Source: Mucilaginibacter frigoritolerans (GTDB taxonomy: Bacteria; Bacteroidota; Bacteroidia; Sphingobacteriales; Sphingobacteriaceae). Taken from it: a DNA stretch of 64,000 nucleotides. Location of the stretch: contig NZ_VLLI01000014.1 of assembly GCF_007830615.1 (NCBI RefSeq), forward strand, positions 62,001 through 126,000. The letters are read 5' to 3'. The notes under the pieces are model-generated. The model was not told the DNA's origin and did not search any database. It worked only from the letters and a program-made list of their open reading frames with translations. This document shows, piece by piece, positions 19,179-28,330 of the stretch; the first letter of the stretch is position 1; every line of letters begins with the position of its first letter. The position numbers and the translations under genes were made by a program.

Positions 19179-19707
19179 GAGATTGAGATTTAGTTGATTA
19201 ATTTATTTGATTTTAAGCTTGTTATTCTGTGAGATTAGAATTAATGCTGTAACTTAATATCAGGAGGTTTAAGAGAAACCATGATATTAACCCTGTAAAA
19301 AAGGTTGGGCAACAAAAAATATTTATGTAGGAAAAAATGTAAAAGTTTTATCATGTAATTTACTTTAATAAATTAAAAACTTATCGTTACCTCATTTTCC
19401 GCCCGCTAAAAAAGGTGACGGCTACTTCAATAAATGTTATAATACTATCAGGTTTCTTTAATCCTTTGCTGATGCAAAAAACTACATTGGCATTGATACT
19501 AATGTAAATAGTGTGTACTGTTTACACAAGTAATTTTATAAGAATTACAAAATAATTATTTTATTGGTTAAGTGAATAACAAAACCCGCCATTGATTGCC
19601 TTAACATTATCAAACTGTTAACAAAATCAACATCGAATTAAAAAAATAGAAATGTAACATTGTCGTTATACAATACAATATCGTGGCAAAAAGCAGTTTC
19701 AAAGTTC

Positions 19708-19733
19708 CACAAATGATAAAAATGTCATTTGTG
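19708..19733. promoter_or_regulatory. Candidate operator: 9-bp perfect inverted repeat
   Basis: CACAAATGA (19708-19716) and TCATTTGTG (19725-19733) form a perfect dyad with an 8-bp AT-rich spacer. It is not followed by a T-run, so it looks like a protein-binding site rather than a terminator. It lies about 530 bp upstream of the susC start. Which factor binds is unknown. Confidence 0.35.
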
Positions 19734-19923
19734 TCCCTATTTTTTAATTATTACATACCCTTTTGAAAGTAGGCAATCCGTTTTTTTGAAGTGTTAAAAT
19801 TTCATCACTTTATGTTAAACACTTAAAACAATTGAAAATAGCCCCAGATAAACTCAACCAAATCAATATTTAAACAACATTTCTTTATAATCGCAGTGTA
19901 CTTTATTGCATTATGATTAACAG

Positions 19924-19963
19924 AAAAAAGGGCTTTCCGCTTATAAGCAGAAAGCCCTTTTTT
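19924..19963. terminator. Strong bidirectional terminator after bglX
   Basis: An A6-GGGCTTTC arm (19924-19937) pairs with 19950-19963. The stem then continues past one mismatch into a small loop. T-runs appear on both strands. It lies about 20 bp past the bglX stop codon. Confidence 0.9.
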
Positions 19964-19984
19964 CAATTAAAAGCCTATTTTTAT

Positions 19985-22285
19985 TTATTTAGACCATTGT
20001 ACCGAAGCTGAATGAGTTTCGTTTGAATTGGTACCTATCTGAACAATAAATTGCCCCGGCTCCCAATCATATACTAAATCATTATTGTAAAACTTCAGAT
20101 CGTTTGTGGTAACGTTAAACGACACTTCTTTGCTCTCACCTGGCTGGAGGTTTATTTTCTGATAGTTTTTTAACTCTTTTACGGCACGGCTAACACTTGC
20201 AACCGGATCGCTGATATATAATTGCACAACTTCTTCACCTGCAAATTTCCCTGTATTGGTTATTGTTACTGTGGCTTTGAGTGTTTCATTTCCCTTAAGA
20301 TCAGTTTTGCTCAATTTCACATCGCTATAATTAAAGGTGGTGTAACTTAATCCATAACCAAATGGGTAAAGCGGGTTATTGGAAATATCCAGGTAATCTG
20401 ATTTGAATTTAGCCGGTCCTTTACCACTAAATGGCCTGCCTGTATTTTTATGATTATAATAAATCGGTATCTGCCCAACACTTAATGGGAATGTAGCTGT
20501 TATTTTACCGGCCGGATTATAATTACCAAAAAGCACATCGGCTATAGCATTACCTGCTTCAGTACCCGGAGCCCAAGCATCCAGTATTGCATCTGCATGT
20601 TCATTCTCCCATGGTAAGGCTAGTGGCCTGCCATTAAATAATACAATCACTAAAGGTTTTCCTGTTTTTGCAAGAGCTTTTAGCAAATCGCGTTGATTTT
20701 CAGGTATAGTGATATCAGAGCGGCTTGAAGACTCTCCCGACATGTTTGCAGACTCTCCTACTACTGCAACAACAACATCAGCTTTTTTAGCTGTTTCTAC
20801 AGCTTCGTCAATCAATTCCTGTGGTGAACGTTTATCTTTCATCTGGTTTAACCCAAATGGGAATGCACGTGCACCTAATAAAGAATCATCCGTAATATTT
20901 GAGCCCTTGGCGTATAAAATATTAACGCTGCTACCTACTACGTTTTTTACACCCTCCATCACACTTACTGATTTTTCAGGATCGCCGGCTATTACCCAGG
21001 TACCCAGCATTTCTGAATGATTATTGGCCAGCGGACCTATCAGCGCAATAGTTCCTGATTTTTTAAGTGGCAGGGTTTGCGCTTTATTTTTTAATAATAC
21101 AAAAGAATGTTCAGCAATTTTACGAGCAAACTGGCGGTTCTCATCTGTTAATACATCCTGCTTTTCCCTATCCGCATTTATTGACTTATTTGCGTTATCA
21201 AATAAACCCAGTTTATATTTAGCTTCAAGTACCCGACGGCAGGCAATATCTATTTCCTGCTGGGTTACTTTTCCTTCTTTTAATGATTTTTTAAGCGTAG
21301 TTAAAAACCCTTCGCCAACCATATCCATATCAAGGCCTGCTTTTAATGCCAATGCCGATACCGTTTGCAGATCGCCCAACCCATGATTGGTTACTTCATT
21401 TACTGCAGTATAATCAGATACTACAAAACCTTTAAAACCCCATTGTTTGCGAAGCAAATCGGTCAGTAACCATTTATTAACGGTTGCGGGCATGCCGTTT
21501 ATCGTATTAAATGAGCTCATAAAACTACCTGCTCCTGCGTCAAGTGCTGCTTTATAAGGTGGCAGGTAGTCCTGGTACATTTTATTAAGGCTCATATCAA
21601 CGGTATTATATTCACGGCCGGCTTCTGCACCACCATATAATGCAAAGTGCTTTACGCAAGCCATTACTGCATCGCCATCTTTCATATTATTACCCTGGTA
21701 ACCTTTAACCATTGCCTTAGCTACCTGCGAACCATACCATGGGTCTTCGCCCGATCCTTCTGAGATACGTCCCCAGCGCGGATCCCGTGCAATATCAACC
21801 ATTGGCGAGAAAACCCAGTTTAAACCTTCGGCAGTAGCTTCCTTAGCTGCAATATGCGCCGATTCCTGAATTAAAGCCATATCCCAGGTTGCAGAAATGC
21901 CTAATGGGATAGGAAATATGGTACGATGACCATGGATAACATCCAACCCGAATATTAATGGAATATGCAAACGCGATTCTTTAACAGCCAGATCTTGTAT
22001 TTTAGAAACATATTCGGTTCCGTAAACACCAAACACGCCACCAATTTCCCCTTTTTTAATTCGTTCTTCAACGCCATTATTTACCACAGAGCCTGTAATG
22101 GGCCGCCCCATGGTTACCAAATTTAACTGACCAATTTTTTCATCAAGCGTCATTTTGCTCATTAAATTGGTAACAAATGCATTCATCTTTGCATCATCGT
22201 TCTTTGTTTGTGCCGAAGCATTTAAAAGTGACAATACTAGAATAGAGAGTAATGCGGTTTTAAAAGTTGACAAATAGTTAGTCAT
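19985..22285 (-). CDS. bglX: Periplasmic beta-glucosidase, glycoside hydrolase family 3
   Basis: The 766-residue protein has a signal peptide (cut after ASA25|Q), a GH3 N-terminal TIM barrel (about 35-370), a GH3 C-terminal domain (about 400-620) and a C-terminal fibronectin III-like domain (about 660-755). The nucleophile is D291 in GFVVSDY. Substrate-pocket motifs include FSPMVDIARDPRWGR, GEDPW and KHFALYGG, as in BglX. It would release terminal beta-linked glucose from short oligosaccharides in the periplasm. The gene is transcribed away from a Nudix-winged-helix sugar-responsive regulator gene (202-bp shared upstream region), which probably controls it. Confidence 0.94.
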   Translation of the reverse strand: MTNYLSTFKTALLSILVLSLLNASAQTKNDDAKMNAFVTNLMSKMTLDEKIGQLNLVTMGRPITGSVVNNGVEERIKKGEIGGVFGVYGTEYVSKIQDLAVKESRLHIPLIFGLDVIHGHRTIFPIPLGISATWDMALIQESAHIAAKEATAEGLNWVFSPMVDIARDPRWGRISEGSGEDPWYGSQVAKAMVKGYQGNNMKDGDAVMACVKHFALYGGAEAGREYNTVDMSLNKMYQDYLPPYKAALDAGAGSFMSSFNTINGMPATVNKWLLTDLLRKQWGFKGFVVSDYTAVNEVTNHGLGDLQTVSALALKAGLDMDMVGEGFLTTLKKSLKEGKVTQQEIDIACRRVLEAKYKLGLFDNANKSINADREKQDVLTDENRQFARKIAEHSFVLLKNKAQTLPLKKSGTIALIGPLANNHSEMLGTWVIAGDPEKSVSVMEGVKNVVGSSVNILYAKGSNITDDSLLGARAFPFGLNQMKDKRSPQELIDEAVETAKKADVVVAVVGESANMSGESSSRSDITIPENQRDLLKALAKTGKPLVIVLFNGRPLALPWENEHADAILDAWAPGTEAGNAIADVLFGNYNPAGKITATFPLSVGQIPIYYNHKNTGRPFSGKGPAKFKSDYLDISNNPLYPFGYGLSYTTFNYSDVKLSKTDLKGNETLKATVTITNTGKFAGEEVVQLYISDPVASVSRAVKELKNYQKINLQPGESKEVSFNVTTNDLKFYNNDLVYDWEPGQFIVQIGTNSNETHSASVQWSK

Positions 22286-22465
22286 ATTCTGATAAATTAT
22301 GATTTTTTAATCTCTGATAAAATAAAGGCAGCGAATAAATTAACAAGCAGTTTCAATGCCTGTTATAATAGAAACTTTAAACTGTTAATAGATAATTGGT
22401 TTGGACTATATAAATCAAAGTGTATTATAGACACAATTGTAATATTATAATTTAAATAATCAAAG

Positions 22466-22473
22466 TATTTTTG
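22466..22473 (+). promoter_or_regulatory. -7 promoter element (TATTTTTG) of the NrtR-like regulator
   Basis: The octamer matches the Bacteroidota -7 consensus TAnnTTTG and lies 14 bp before the ATG at 22487, implying a very short leader. No well-spaced -33 TTTG is seen. Confidence 0.45.
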
Positions 22474-22486
22474 TACAATAGCAAAA

Positions 22487-23248
22487 ATGTTAACTGAAAA
22501 AGAACTTAAAGAGTATTGTGCAGGTGCCCGCGAAAACTATCTGGCGCATATTTCCATTGATTGCGTGGTGTTTGGTTTTCATGAAGGCCTGATGAAAGTA
22601 TTGCTTTTGGAAGTAAAAGACGAAGGCGAATGGTACCTGCCCGGAGGTTTTTTGTTAAAAAAAGAACCCATTGAAATGGCGGCAAACCGGATTCTGAAAG
22701 AACGCACAGGTTTGGATGAAATATTTTTACAGCAATTTCATGTTTTTGGCGATCCCGACAGGTCAAAGCAACATTTTGATATGTATAAGGACATGATAGC
22801 CCCTGAAGAAAACTGGTTCACTAATCGATTTTTAACCATTGGCTACTATGCCCTGGTTGATTTTTGCGAAACGAATCCTGCACCTGATCAATTTGCAGCC
22901 AAATGTTCCTGGCGCGATTTAAATGATCTGCCTGAATTAAAGCTAGACCATGCACTGATATTAAAAACTGCGCTGGATACTTTACGGCTTCAGTTAAATT
23001 ATCAGCCTATTGGCTATAACCTGATGCCTAAGGAGTTTACCATGCCCGAACTGCAGAAATTGTATGAAACTATATTGGATAAAAAATTGGACCGGCGTAA
23101 TTTCCAGCGCCGGATGCTTGGTTTTAGCATTTTGACCAGATCGGATCAACCACGTAAAGGCGGGGCACATAAAGCACCATATCTTTATTCGTTTGATCTT
23201 GAAAATTATAAAGCTGCTTTAACCGAAGGGTTTAAAGGAGGCTGGTAA
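22487..23248 (+). CDS. NrtR/AraR-like transcriptional regulator: degenerate Nudix domain plus winged helix
   Basis: The 253-residue protein has an N-terminal Nudix domain (about 20-155) and a C-terminal winged helix (about 165-245, with RRNFQRRML). The Nudix box begins at G54 and keeps E60, R68, E72 and G75, but E69 is Ile and E73 is Arg, so the metal-binding REUXEE core is broken and catalysis is unlikely. Known NrtR-family proteins in Bacteroidota use the Nudix fold to sense sugar-related ligands and repress carbohydrate genes (for example the arabinose regulator of Bacteroides). Its divergent position next to the GH3 beta-glucosidase suggests that gene as a target. ADP-ribose sensing is the alternative. 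Confidence 0.85.
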   Translation: MLTEKELKEYCAGARENYLAHISIDCVVFGFHEGLMKVLLLEVKDEGEWYLPGGFLLKKEPIEMAANRILKERTGLDEIFLQQFHVFGDPDRSKQHFDMYKDMIAPEENWFTNRFLTIGYYALVDFCETNPAPDQFAAKCSWRDLNDLPELKLDHALILKTALDTLRLQLNYQPIGYNLMPKEFTMPELQKLYETILDKKLDRRNFQRRMLGFSILTRSDQPRKGGAHKAPYLYSFDLENYKAALTEGFKGGW

Positions 23249-23347
23249 ATAATAAGGTTTAGTTTGTATTATTTGAATTACTTAAAAACAAGTTTTCAAT
23301 CTTCACTAAGCACATAATAGTTAACAGATAAAAATAAATACCCCTTA

Positions 23348-25219
23348 ATGAAGATTGTACATAAGTTCATTTTATTAATAGGCGCACTCATCTGCAGCTC
23401 CGTCAGCTTCGCTCAAAACTCATTACCACTGCCTTCAAATATAAAGGCAACATATACTAACGGAAACAGGACAAGCAGCGGAGAACCAGGAAAAAACTAT
23501 TGGCAAAACAGTGCAGATTATACTATAAAGGTAAAATTTGATCCTAAAAGCCGCGATCTTAACGGAACAGTATCTATCGATTACATAAATAACAGTCCTG
23601 ATTCATTAAAAGAGATTCATTTCAATTTATATCCCAATCTGTATAAAAAAGGATCTATCCGTAATATGCCGATAAATGGCGATGACATCACTGATGGTGT
23701 TAAAATACAACAGATTAGTATAAACAATCAGCAACAAAGCACAGATCAATGGGCAATTGACGGAACTAACATGATTGTTAAAACACCACTACTACCAAAG
23801 CAATCTATACATTTTGATATTACTTATTCGTATACGTTAAATAAAACCTCCCATATCCGTACCGGGCAGGTAGATAGCGGTGCATTTTTTATTGCTTACT
23901 TTTTTCCGCGGATAGCTGTATATGATGATATTGACGGATGGAACCGCAATCATTACCAGGGTACACAGGAGTTTTATAATGATTTCAGTCATTTTAATGC
24001 AGAAATTACTGTTCCAGGCAATTATGAAGTTTGGGCAACCGGGAATTTAAAAAATGCGAACCAGGTTTACACTCCAAAATATGCCAAACGTTTAAACTCG
24101 GCTGCTTTCAGCGATAAGGTAACCAGTATAATTAATGCTGAAGACCTTGCTGAGGGGAATATCACCCAAAATAAAACCAGCAACACCTGGAAGTTTGAAG
24201 CGGATAGCGTTACGGATCTTGCTTTCGCCATCAGCAATCATTACTTGTGGAAATCATCAAGTTTAGTGGTTGATCCTAAAACGGGAAGACGTATTAGGGT
24301 AGACGCCGTGTTTAACCCCGAACATAAAAGCTATTTTAATGTAATCAATTATGCGCGGAAAACAGTTGAAACCATGAGCTATAGTTTCCCCAAATGGCCC
24401 TACCCTTTTCCGCATGAAACCGTTTTTGACGGGCTCGACCAGATGGAATATCCTATGATGGTTAACGATGCTCCTTATGAAAAATCGGACGACGATATAG
24501 AACTGACAGATCACGAAATATTTCATTCCATGTTTCCATTTTATATGGGCATTAATGAAACTAAATACGCCTGGATGGATGAAGGCTGGGCCACTATTGG
24601 CGAATGGGTGATCAGTCCTATTATCGATCCTAAAATAACAGATCTGTATGCCGTTAATGATTACGAAAATAATGCCGGCAAAGAAGAAGATGCGCCGATT
24701 GCAACATTAAGCACCCAGTTAGACGGAATTGCCTATATGACTAATTCATATCCTAAACCTGCTTTGGGCTATCTTTATGTAAGGGATATGCTGGGCGATG
24801 AATTATTTACAAAGGCTTTGCATTATTATATTGCTAACTGGCACGGCAAGCATCCTATGCCTTATGACTTTTTCAATTGTATGAACACAGGCGCGGGCGT
24901 AAATCTTAACTGGTTTTGGAAAAGCTGGTTCTTCGACTCGGGTGTTCCAGATCAGGCAATCAGCAAGGTAGATATTGATCAAAACAAGTACACCATAACA
25001 GTAAGTAATATCGGCACCAAACCGGTACCCGTTGATTTAACTGTTTATTACGATGATAACAGCAGCCAAATTATCCATCAAAGCATTTCCTGTTGGAAAG
25101 ACGGCAATAAAACGGTAATAATTCCTTTTATTGCTGAAAAGAAAGTTCAAAAATTAGTTTTAGGCAACGGCTATGATCCCGATGTTGATAAGACCAATAA
25201 TGTTTGGCTTGCACAATAA
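23348..25219 (+). CDS. Secreted M1 family metallopeptidase
   Basis: The 623-residue protein has a signal peptide (cut after SFA22|Q), an N-terminal beta-saddle domain (about 50-240) and a gluzincin catalytic domain. Zinc ligands H389 and H393 (HEIFH) and E412 (DEGWA) keep the M1 spacing HEXXH-x18-E. The substrate-binding GxMEN motif appears as DQMEYPM, as in several Bacteroidota M1 proteins. The C-terminus (about 545-623) is a beta-rich domain. It probably trims peptides in the periplasm. It ends 10 bp from a convergent VOC gene. Confidence 0.9.
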   Translation: MKIVHKFILLIGALICSSVSFAQNSLPLPSNIKATYTNGNRTSSGEPGKNYWQNSADYTIKVKFDPKSRDLNGTVSIDYINNSPDSLKEIHFNLYPNLYKKGSIRNMPINGDDITDGVKIQQISINNQQQSTDQWAIDGTNMIVKTPLLPKQSIHFDITYSYTLNKTSHIRTGQVDSGAFFIAYFFPRIAVYDDIDGWNRNHYQGTQEFYNDFSHFNAEITVPGNYEVWATGNLKNANQVYTPKYAKRLNSAAFSDKVTSIINAEDLAEGNITQNKTSNTWKFEADSVTDLAFAISNHYLWKSSSLVVDPKTGRRIRVDAVFNPEHKSYFNVINYARKTVETMSYSFPKWPYPFPHETVFDGLDQMEYPMMVNDAPYEKSDDDIELTDHEIFHSMFPFYMGINETKYAWMDEGWATIGEWVISPIIDPKITDLYAVNDYENNAGKEEDAPIATLSTQLDGIAYMTNSYPKPALGYLYVRDMLGDELFTKALHYYIANWHGKHPMPYDFFNCMNTGAGVNLNWFWKSWFFDSGVPDQAISKVDIDQNKYTITVSNIGTKPVPVDLTVYYDDNSSQIIHQSISCWKDGNKTVIIPFIAEKKVQKLVLGNGYDPDVDKTNNVWLAQ

Positions 25220-25229
25220 TTAGTAACCA

Positions 25230-25610
25230 TTAATTATTTGAGTGTAGGGCTACGCCATTACCTTCTGTATCAACAAAAAAGGCCATAAAGCCAACCTCGT
25301 CGCTTATTTTTGTTTTGGGCATAGTGATCTGGCCGCCTACGGTCTCAATTTTCTCTAATGCAATCTGCAGATCTGGGTTCGCGTTCAGATAAATTTTAGC
25401 ACCATCTGCGCTGGGCTTATGATAAGGCCCTTGCACCAGGCCTCCGGAAACTTTTCCATTCATATCAAATGGAAAAAAAGCCATTTTCATACCCATCATT
25501 TCTGAATCTTCCATTTTGATGTCGAATACTGCTTCATAAAATTTCTTTGCTCTGGCTATATCATTAACAGATATTTCAAACCAGTTTAAAATATTCACTG
25601 ATGCATCCAT
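25230..25610 (-). CDS. VOC family (glyoxalase/bleomycin-resistance fold) protein
   Basis: The 126-residue protein has two beta-alpha-beta-beta-beta units: NILNWFEISVNDIARAKKFYE opens the first, and MAFFVDTEGNGVALHS closes the second with the Glu-bearing strand typical of VOC folds. It is a cytosolic protein of unknown substrate; families of this type include lyases, dioxygenases and ligand binders. A -7 element (TAGCTTTG on the minus strand, 25647-25640) lies 30 bp upstream. No functional link with its neighbours is evident. Confidence 0.85.
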   Translation of the reverse strand: MDASVNILNWFEISVNDIARAKKFYEAVFDIKMEDSEMMGMKMAFFPFDMNGKVSGGLVQGPYHKPSADGAKIYLNANPDLQIALEKIETVGGQITMPKTKISDEVGFMAFFVDTEGNGVALHSNN

Positions 25611-25639
25611 ATTTTTGTTTTTAGGTTGATTTTATATAC

Positions 25640-25647
25640 CAAAGCTA
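25640..25647 (-). promoter_or_regulatory. -7 promoter element of the VOC gene
   Basis: CAAAGCTA on the plus strand reads TAGCTTTG on the minus strand, matching TAnnTTTG, 30 bp before the ATG at 25610. No clear -33 partner. Confidence 0.45.
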
Positions 25648-25695
25648 CCATCAATAATTTATAACCATAACGTATAAATACGACAACCTAAGGGG

Positions 25696-25726
25696 TTGAT
25701 TGCGACAAACCAATAGTGTAAGTTTG
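25696..25726 (+). promoter_or_regulatory. Promoter of the GlxA-type regulator
   Basis: TAAGTTTG at 25719-25726 matches the -7 consensus. A TTG at 25696-25698 lies 20 bp upstream (an alternative TTG at 25700-25702 is 16 bp upstream), in the range expected for the -33 element. The ATG follows 22 bp downstream. Confidence 0.6.
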
Positions 25727-25748
25727 AATAAGCAATAAATCCTTTATT

Positions 25749-26735
25749 ATGAAACATGTATCTATACTGGTTCCAAATAGCCCCTGTATATTAAGCAGTG
25801 TAATTGGCGCTTTTAAAGTGTTTAATACAGTAAACAGCACACTCAAAAGACAGAATAAAGAACCTTTTTTTAAAATACAATTGGTTGGACTGAGTAATGA
25901 AACATCGTTATATGAAGGTTTGTTTATTGTGCGCCCTGAAGCACTGATTAGTGAAGTGCACCAAACGGACTTAATTGTGATACCGGCCTTTTCAGGAGAT
26001 ATTGAATCATGCCTTCAGTTAAACCAGGCCTACATCCCTTGGATAAAGGAAATGTTTAACCGTGGAGCCGAAATAGCAAGCCTTTGCACGGGCGCCTTTT
26101 TGCTGGCATCAACAGGCCTATTAAATGGCCGCAGTTGTTCAACGCACTGGATGGCCGCCGACGCTTTCAGGCAAGCTTTTCCGGATGTAAAACTACAACA
26201 CGAAAAAATAATTATAGACGAAATGGGTATTTACTCCAGTGGCGGCGCATACTCTTTTCTGAACCTGATGATTTACCTGGTAGAAAAATTTTGCGGACGT
26301 GAAATGGCTGTTTATTGTTCAAAAATGCTGGAGATTGAAATAGAAAGAAAAAGCCAGTCGCCGTTTGCCATATTTATTGGCCAAAAAGATCATGAAGATG
26401 AGTCTATTAAAAAGGCACAATTATTTATGGAGAACAACGTCAACAACAAAATATCCGTTGATCAGCTGTCTGAAATGTTTGCTATAAGCCGCCGCAATTT
26501 CGAACGCAGATTTAAAAAAGCCACCTCCAATACCCCTGTTGAATACCTGCAGCGTGTAAAAATTGAAGCAGCAAAAAAAAGCCTCGAATCAAGTAGAGAA
26601 AACATTAATGAGGTGATGTATTCGGTTGGCTATTCAGATAGTAAAGCTTTCAGAACTATATTTAAGAAAATAACAGGGTTATCGCCAGTGAATTATCGGA
26701 ATAAGTATAATAGGGAAATGACGGGCATTATGTAA
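25749..26735 (+). CDS. GlxA family transcriptional regulator (DJ-1/PfpI domain plus AraC HTH)
   Basis: The 328-residue protein has an N-terminal DJ-1/PfpI amidotransferase-like domain (about 1-190) with a Cys at the nucleophile-elbow position in ASLCTGAFLLA. A C-terminal AraC double helix-turn-helix (about 215-320) shows LSEMFAISRRNFERRFKKAT and VGYSDSKAFRTIFKKITG. Regulators of this class activate nearby genes in response to small molecules, often nitrogen or aldehyde metabolites. It diverges from the VOC gene with 138 bp between, so the VOC gene is a plausible target, though this is only positional. Confidence 0.9.
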   Translation: MKHVSILVPNSPCILSSVIGAFKVFNTVNSTLKRQNKEPFFKIQLVGLSNETSLYEGLFIVRPEALISEVHQTDLIVIPAFSGDIESCLQLNQAYIPWIKEMFNRGAEIASLCTGAFLLASTGLLNGRSCSTHWMAADAFRQAFPDVKLQHEKIIIDEMGIYSSGGAYSFLNLMIYLVEKFCGREMAVYCSKMLEIEIERKSQSPFAIFIGQKDHEDESIKKAQLFMENNVNNKISVDQLSEMFAISRRNFERRFKKATSNTPVEYLQRVKIEAAKKSLESSRENINEVMYSVGYSDSKAFRTIFKKITGLSPVNYRNKYNREMTGIM

Positions 26736-26845
26736 GTGTTTAAAAATGAATACATGAACGCCGTGAACACTTAATACTTCCACTTATAATTTTTACCCTC
26801 CAATTACCTTTCCTTTTATAAATTGCAGCTTTTAATATCAAAAAT

Positions 26846-28132
26846 ATGCACGGAGGCGGTATCATCAGGGTGTTTTTAATTATTGCAGCCATAAGCTTGC
26901 TGCTGGACTGGTACGTTTTTAACGGCCTCAGAACCTTTACACTCGATTGGCAATCAACCCGTTGGCGACAAGTAGTAACATTAGGTTATCTCCTAATCTC
27001 CATTGGCGTTACTGCGCTCTTTATTTTAGGTTTCGGCAGCTTTAGTACCGCGAAGGGAATGACACCGTTTCATGAATGGGTATTAAGTTTCTTTATTACC
27101 TTTTTCGTCACCAAGCTTATATTCGTGCTTATTTTGTTATTGGGCGATATTGGTCGTTTCTTTTATGGTATAGTGAACAACATCATTAAGCCTAAAGACA
27201 AAATAATTGAGCCCTTTTTCCCTGCAAGACGTAAATTTATCAGCGAGATAGCCATACTAACCGCTGCTATTCCTTTTACCGGCTTTCTGTATGCCATGTT
27301 TAAGGGCAAGTATGATTACAAAGTACACCGTACCACACTATATTTTAATGATTTGCCTGAGGCATTTGACGGTTTTACCATTACCCAGCTTTCTGATATT
27401 CATTCCGGTAGTTTTGACAATACCGAAGCCATGCAAAGAGGCATTGATTTGGCGAAAGCTCAAAAAAGCGACCTCTTTGTTTTTACCGGTGATTTGGTGA
27501 ACAATGCTGCCTGGGAAATTGAACCCTACATCAAAAATTTCGGTCAGCTGAAAGCGCCTTATGGGCAATTTTCTATTTTGGGAAATCATGATTATGGTGA
27601 TTATATTGAATGGGTCAGTGAAGCCGAAAAAGCAGCCAATCTCGATAAATTAAAACAACACCATAAAGAACTGGGCTACCGTTTATTGCTTGATGAAAAT
27701 GTAGAAATTGAGAAAAATGGGCAGAAAATATCCCTTATCGGTGTGCAAAATTGGGGCAAGGGCTTTATACAGATTGGCGATTTAGATAAAGCCTTACGCG
27801 GTGTAGATAAAGACGCCTTTAAGATCCTCCTGTCGCACGACCCCTCCCACTGGGAAGAAAAAGTACGTTATAACCCGACAACCATCCACTTAACACTTGC
27901 AGGTCATACCCATGGAGCGCAATTTGGAGTAGAAGTTGCAGGTTTCAGATGGAGTCCGGTACAATACCGCTATGTGGACTGGGCCGGTCTGGTAAACGAA
28001 AAGAACCGATACCTTTACGTAAACCGCGGCTTCGGCTTTTTAGCTTTTTCAGGCCGGTTAGGCATCTGGCCAGAAATTACGGTGATTACTTTAAAGAAGG
28101 GAAATGCGAAGGATGATAAATCTGAAATTTAG
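26846..28132 (+). CDS. Membrane-anchored metallophosphoesterase (YkuE-like)
   Basis: The 428-residue protein has about four N-terminal membrane helices (1-150) followed by a calcineurin-like phosphoesterase domain with all metal-binding blocks: QLSDIHSG, VFTGDLVNN, LGNHDYGDY, LLSHDPSHW and LAGHTHGAQFG. Family members act on phospholipid or UDP-diacylglucosamine-type substrates or nucleotides; the N-terminal helices suggest a membrane-facing substrate. No operon partner is evident, and the closest feature downstream is an intergenic repeat region. Confidence 0.88.
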   Translation: MHGGGIIRVFLIIAAISLLLDWYVFNGLRTFTLDWQSTRWRQVVTLGYLLISIGVTALFILGFGSFSTAKGMTPFHEWVLSFFITFFVTKLIFVLILLLGDIGRFFYGIVNNIIKPKDKIIEPFFPARRKFISEIAILTAAIPFTGFLYAMFKGKYDYKVHRTTLYFNDLPEAFDGFTITQLSDIHSGSFDNTEAMQRGIDLAKAQKSDLFVFTGDLVNNAAWEIEPYIKNFGQLKAPYGQFSILGNHDYGDYIEWVSEAEKAANLDKLKQHHKELGYRLLLDENVEIEKNGQKISLIGVQNWGKGFIQIGDLDKALRGVDKDAFKILLSHDPSHWEEKVRYNPTTIHLTLAGHTHGAQFGVEVAGFRWSPVQYRYVDWAGLVNEKNRYLYVNRGFGFLAFSGRLGIWPEITVITLKKGNAKDDKSEI

Positions 28133-28199
28133 GTTTGAGGTCTCCAATGCGATTGCCAATGCATTCACGTTAATATCGCTCGCAGAATAGAATCACCCT

Positions 28200-28305
28200 G
28201 TCATTGCTTCGCTCGACATCCCTCTCTACGACAAGTCGTAAAGAGGGAATTAAAAAGAGAAATAAACCCTTTCCCAACCCTCTTTGCCGTTTGCGGGAGA
28301 GAGGG
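28200..28305. repeat. REP-like intergenic hairpins (CCCTCT...AGAGGG pair)
   Basis: The first hairpin pairs 28219-28225 with 28242-28248 and 28228-28232 with 28235-28239 around a 2-nt loop. The second pairs CCCTCT (28278-28283) with AGAGGG (28300-28305). Both share the same outer arms, which suggests related repeat units between two convergent genes. They could also act as a terminator. No coding gene is convincing here. Confidence 0.45.
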
Positions 28306-28330
28306 CAGATCCAGCGCAGCGTGGATTGGG

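Larger units (their letters stand above)
19179..19984. other. 806-bp intergenic region upstream of susC-like gene
   Basis: No convincing gene is seen. The region is very AT-rich. It contains the bglX terminator (19924-19963) at one end, presumably the susC promoter at the other (no clear TAnnTTTG match found), and a 9-bp perfect inverted repeat at 19708-19733. A small RNA or a long regulated leader cannot be excluded. Confidence 0.5.
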
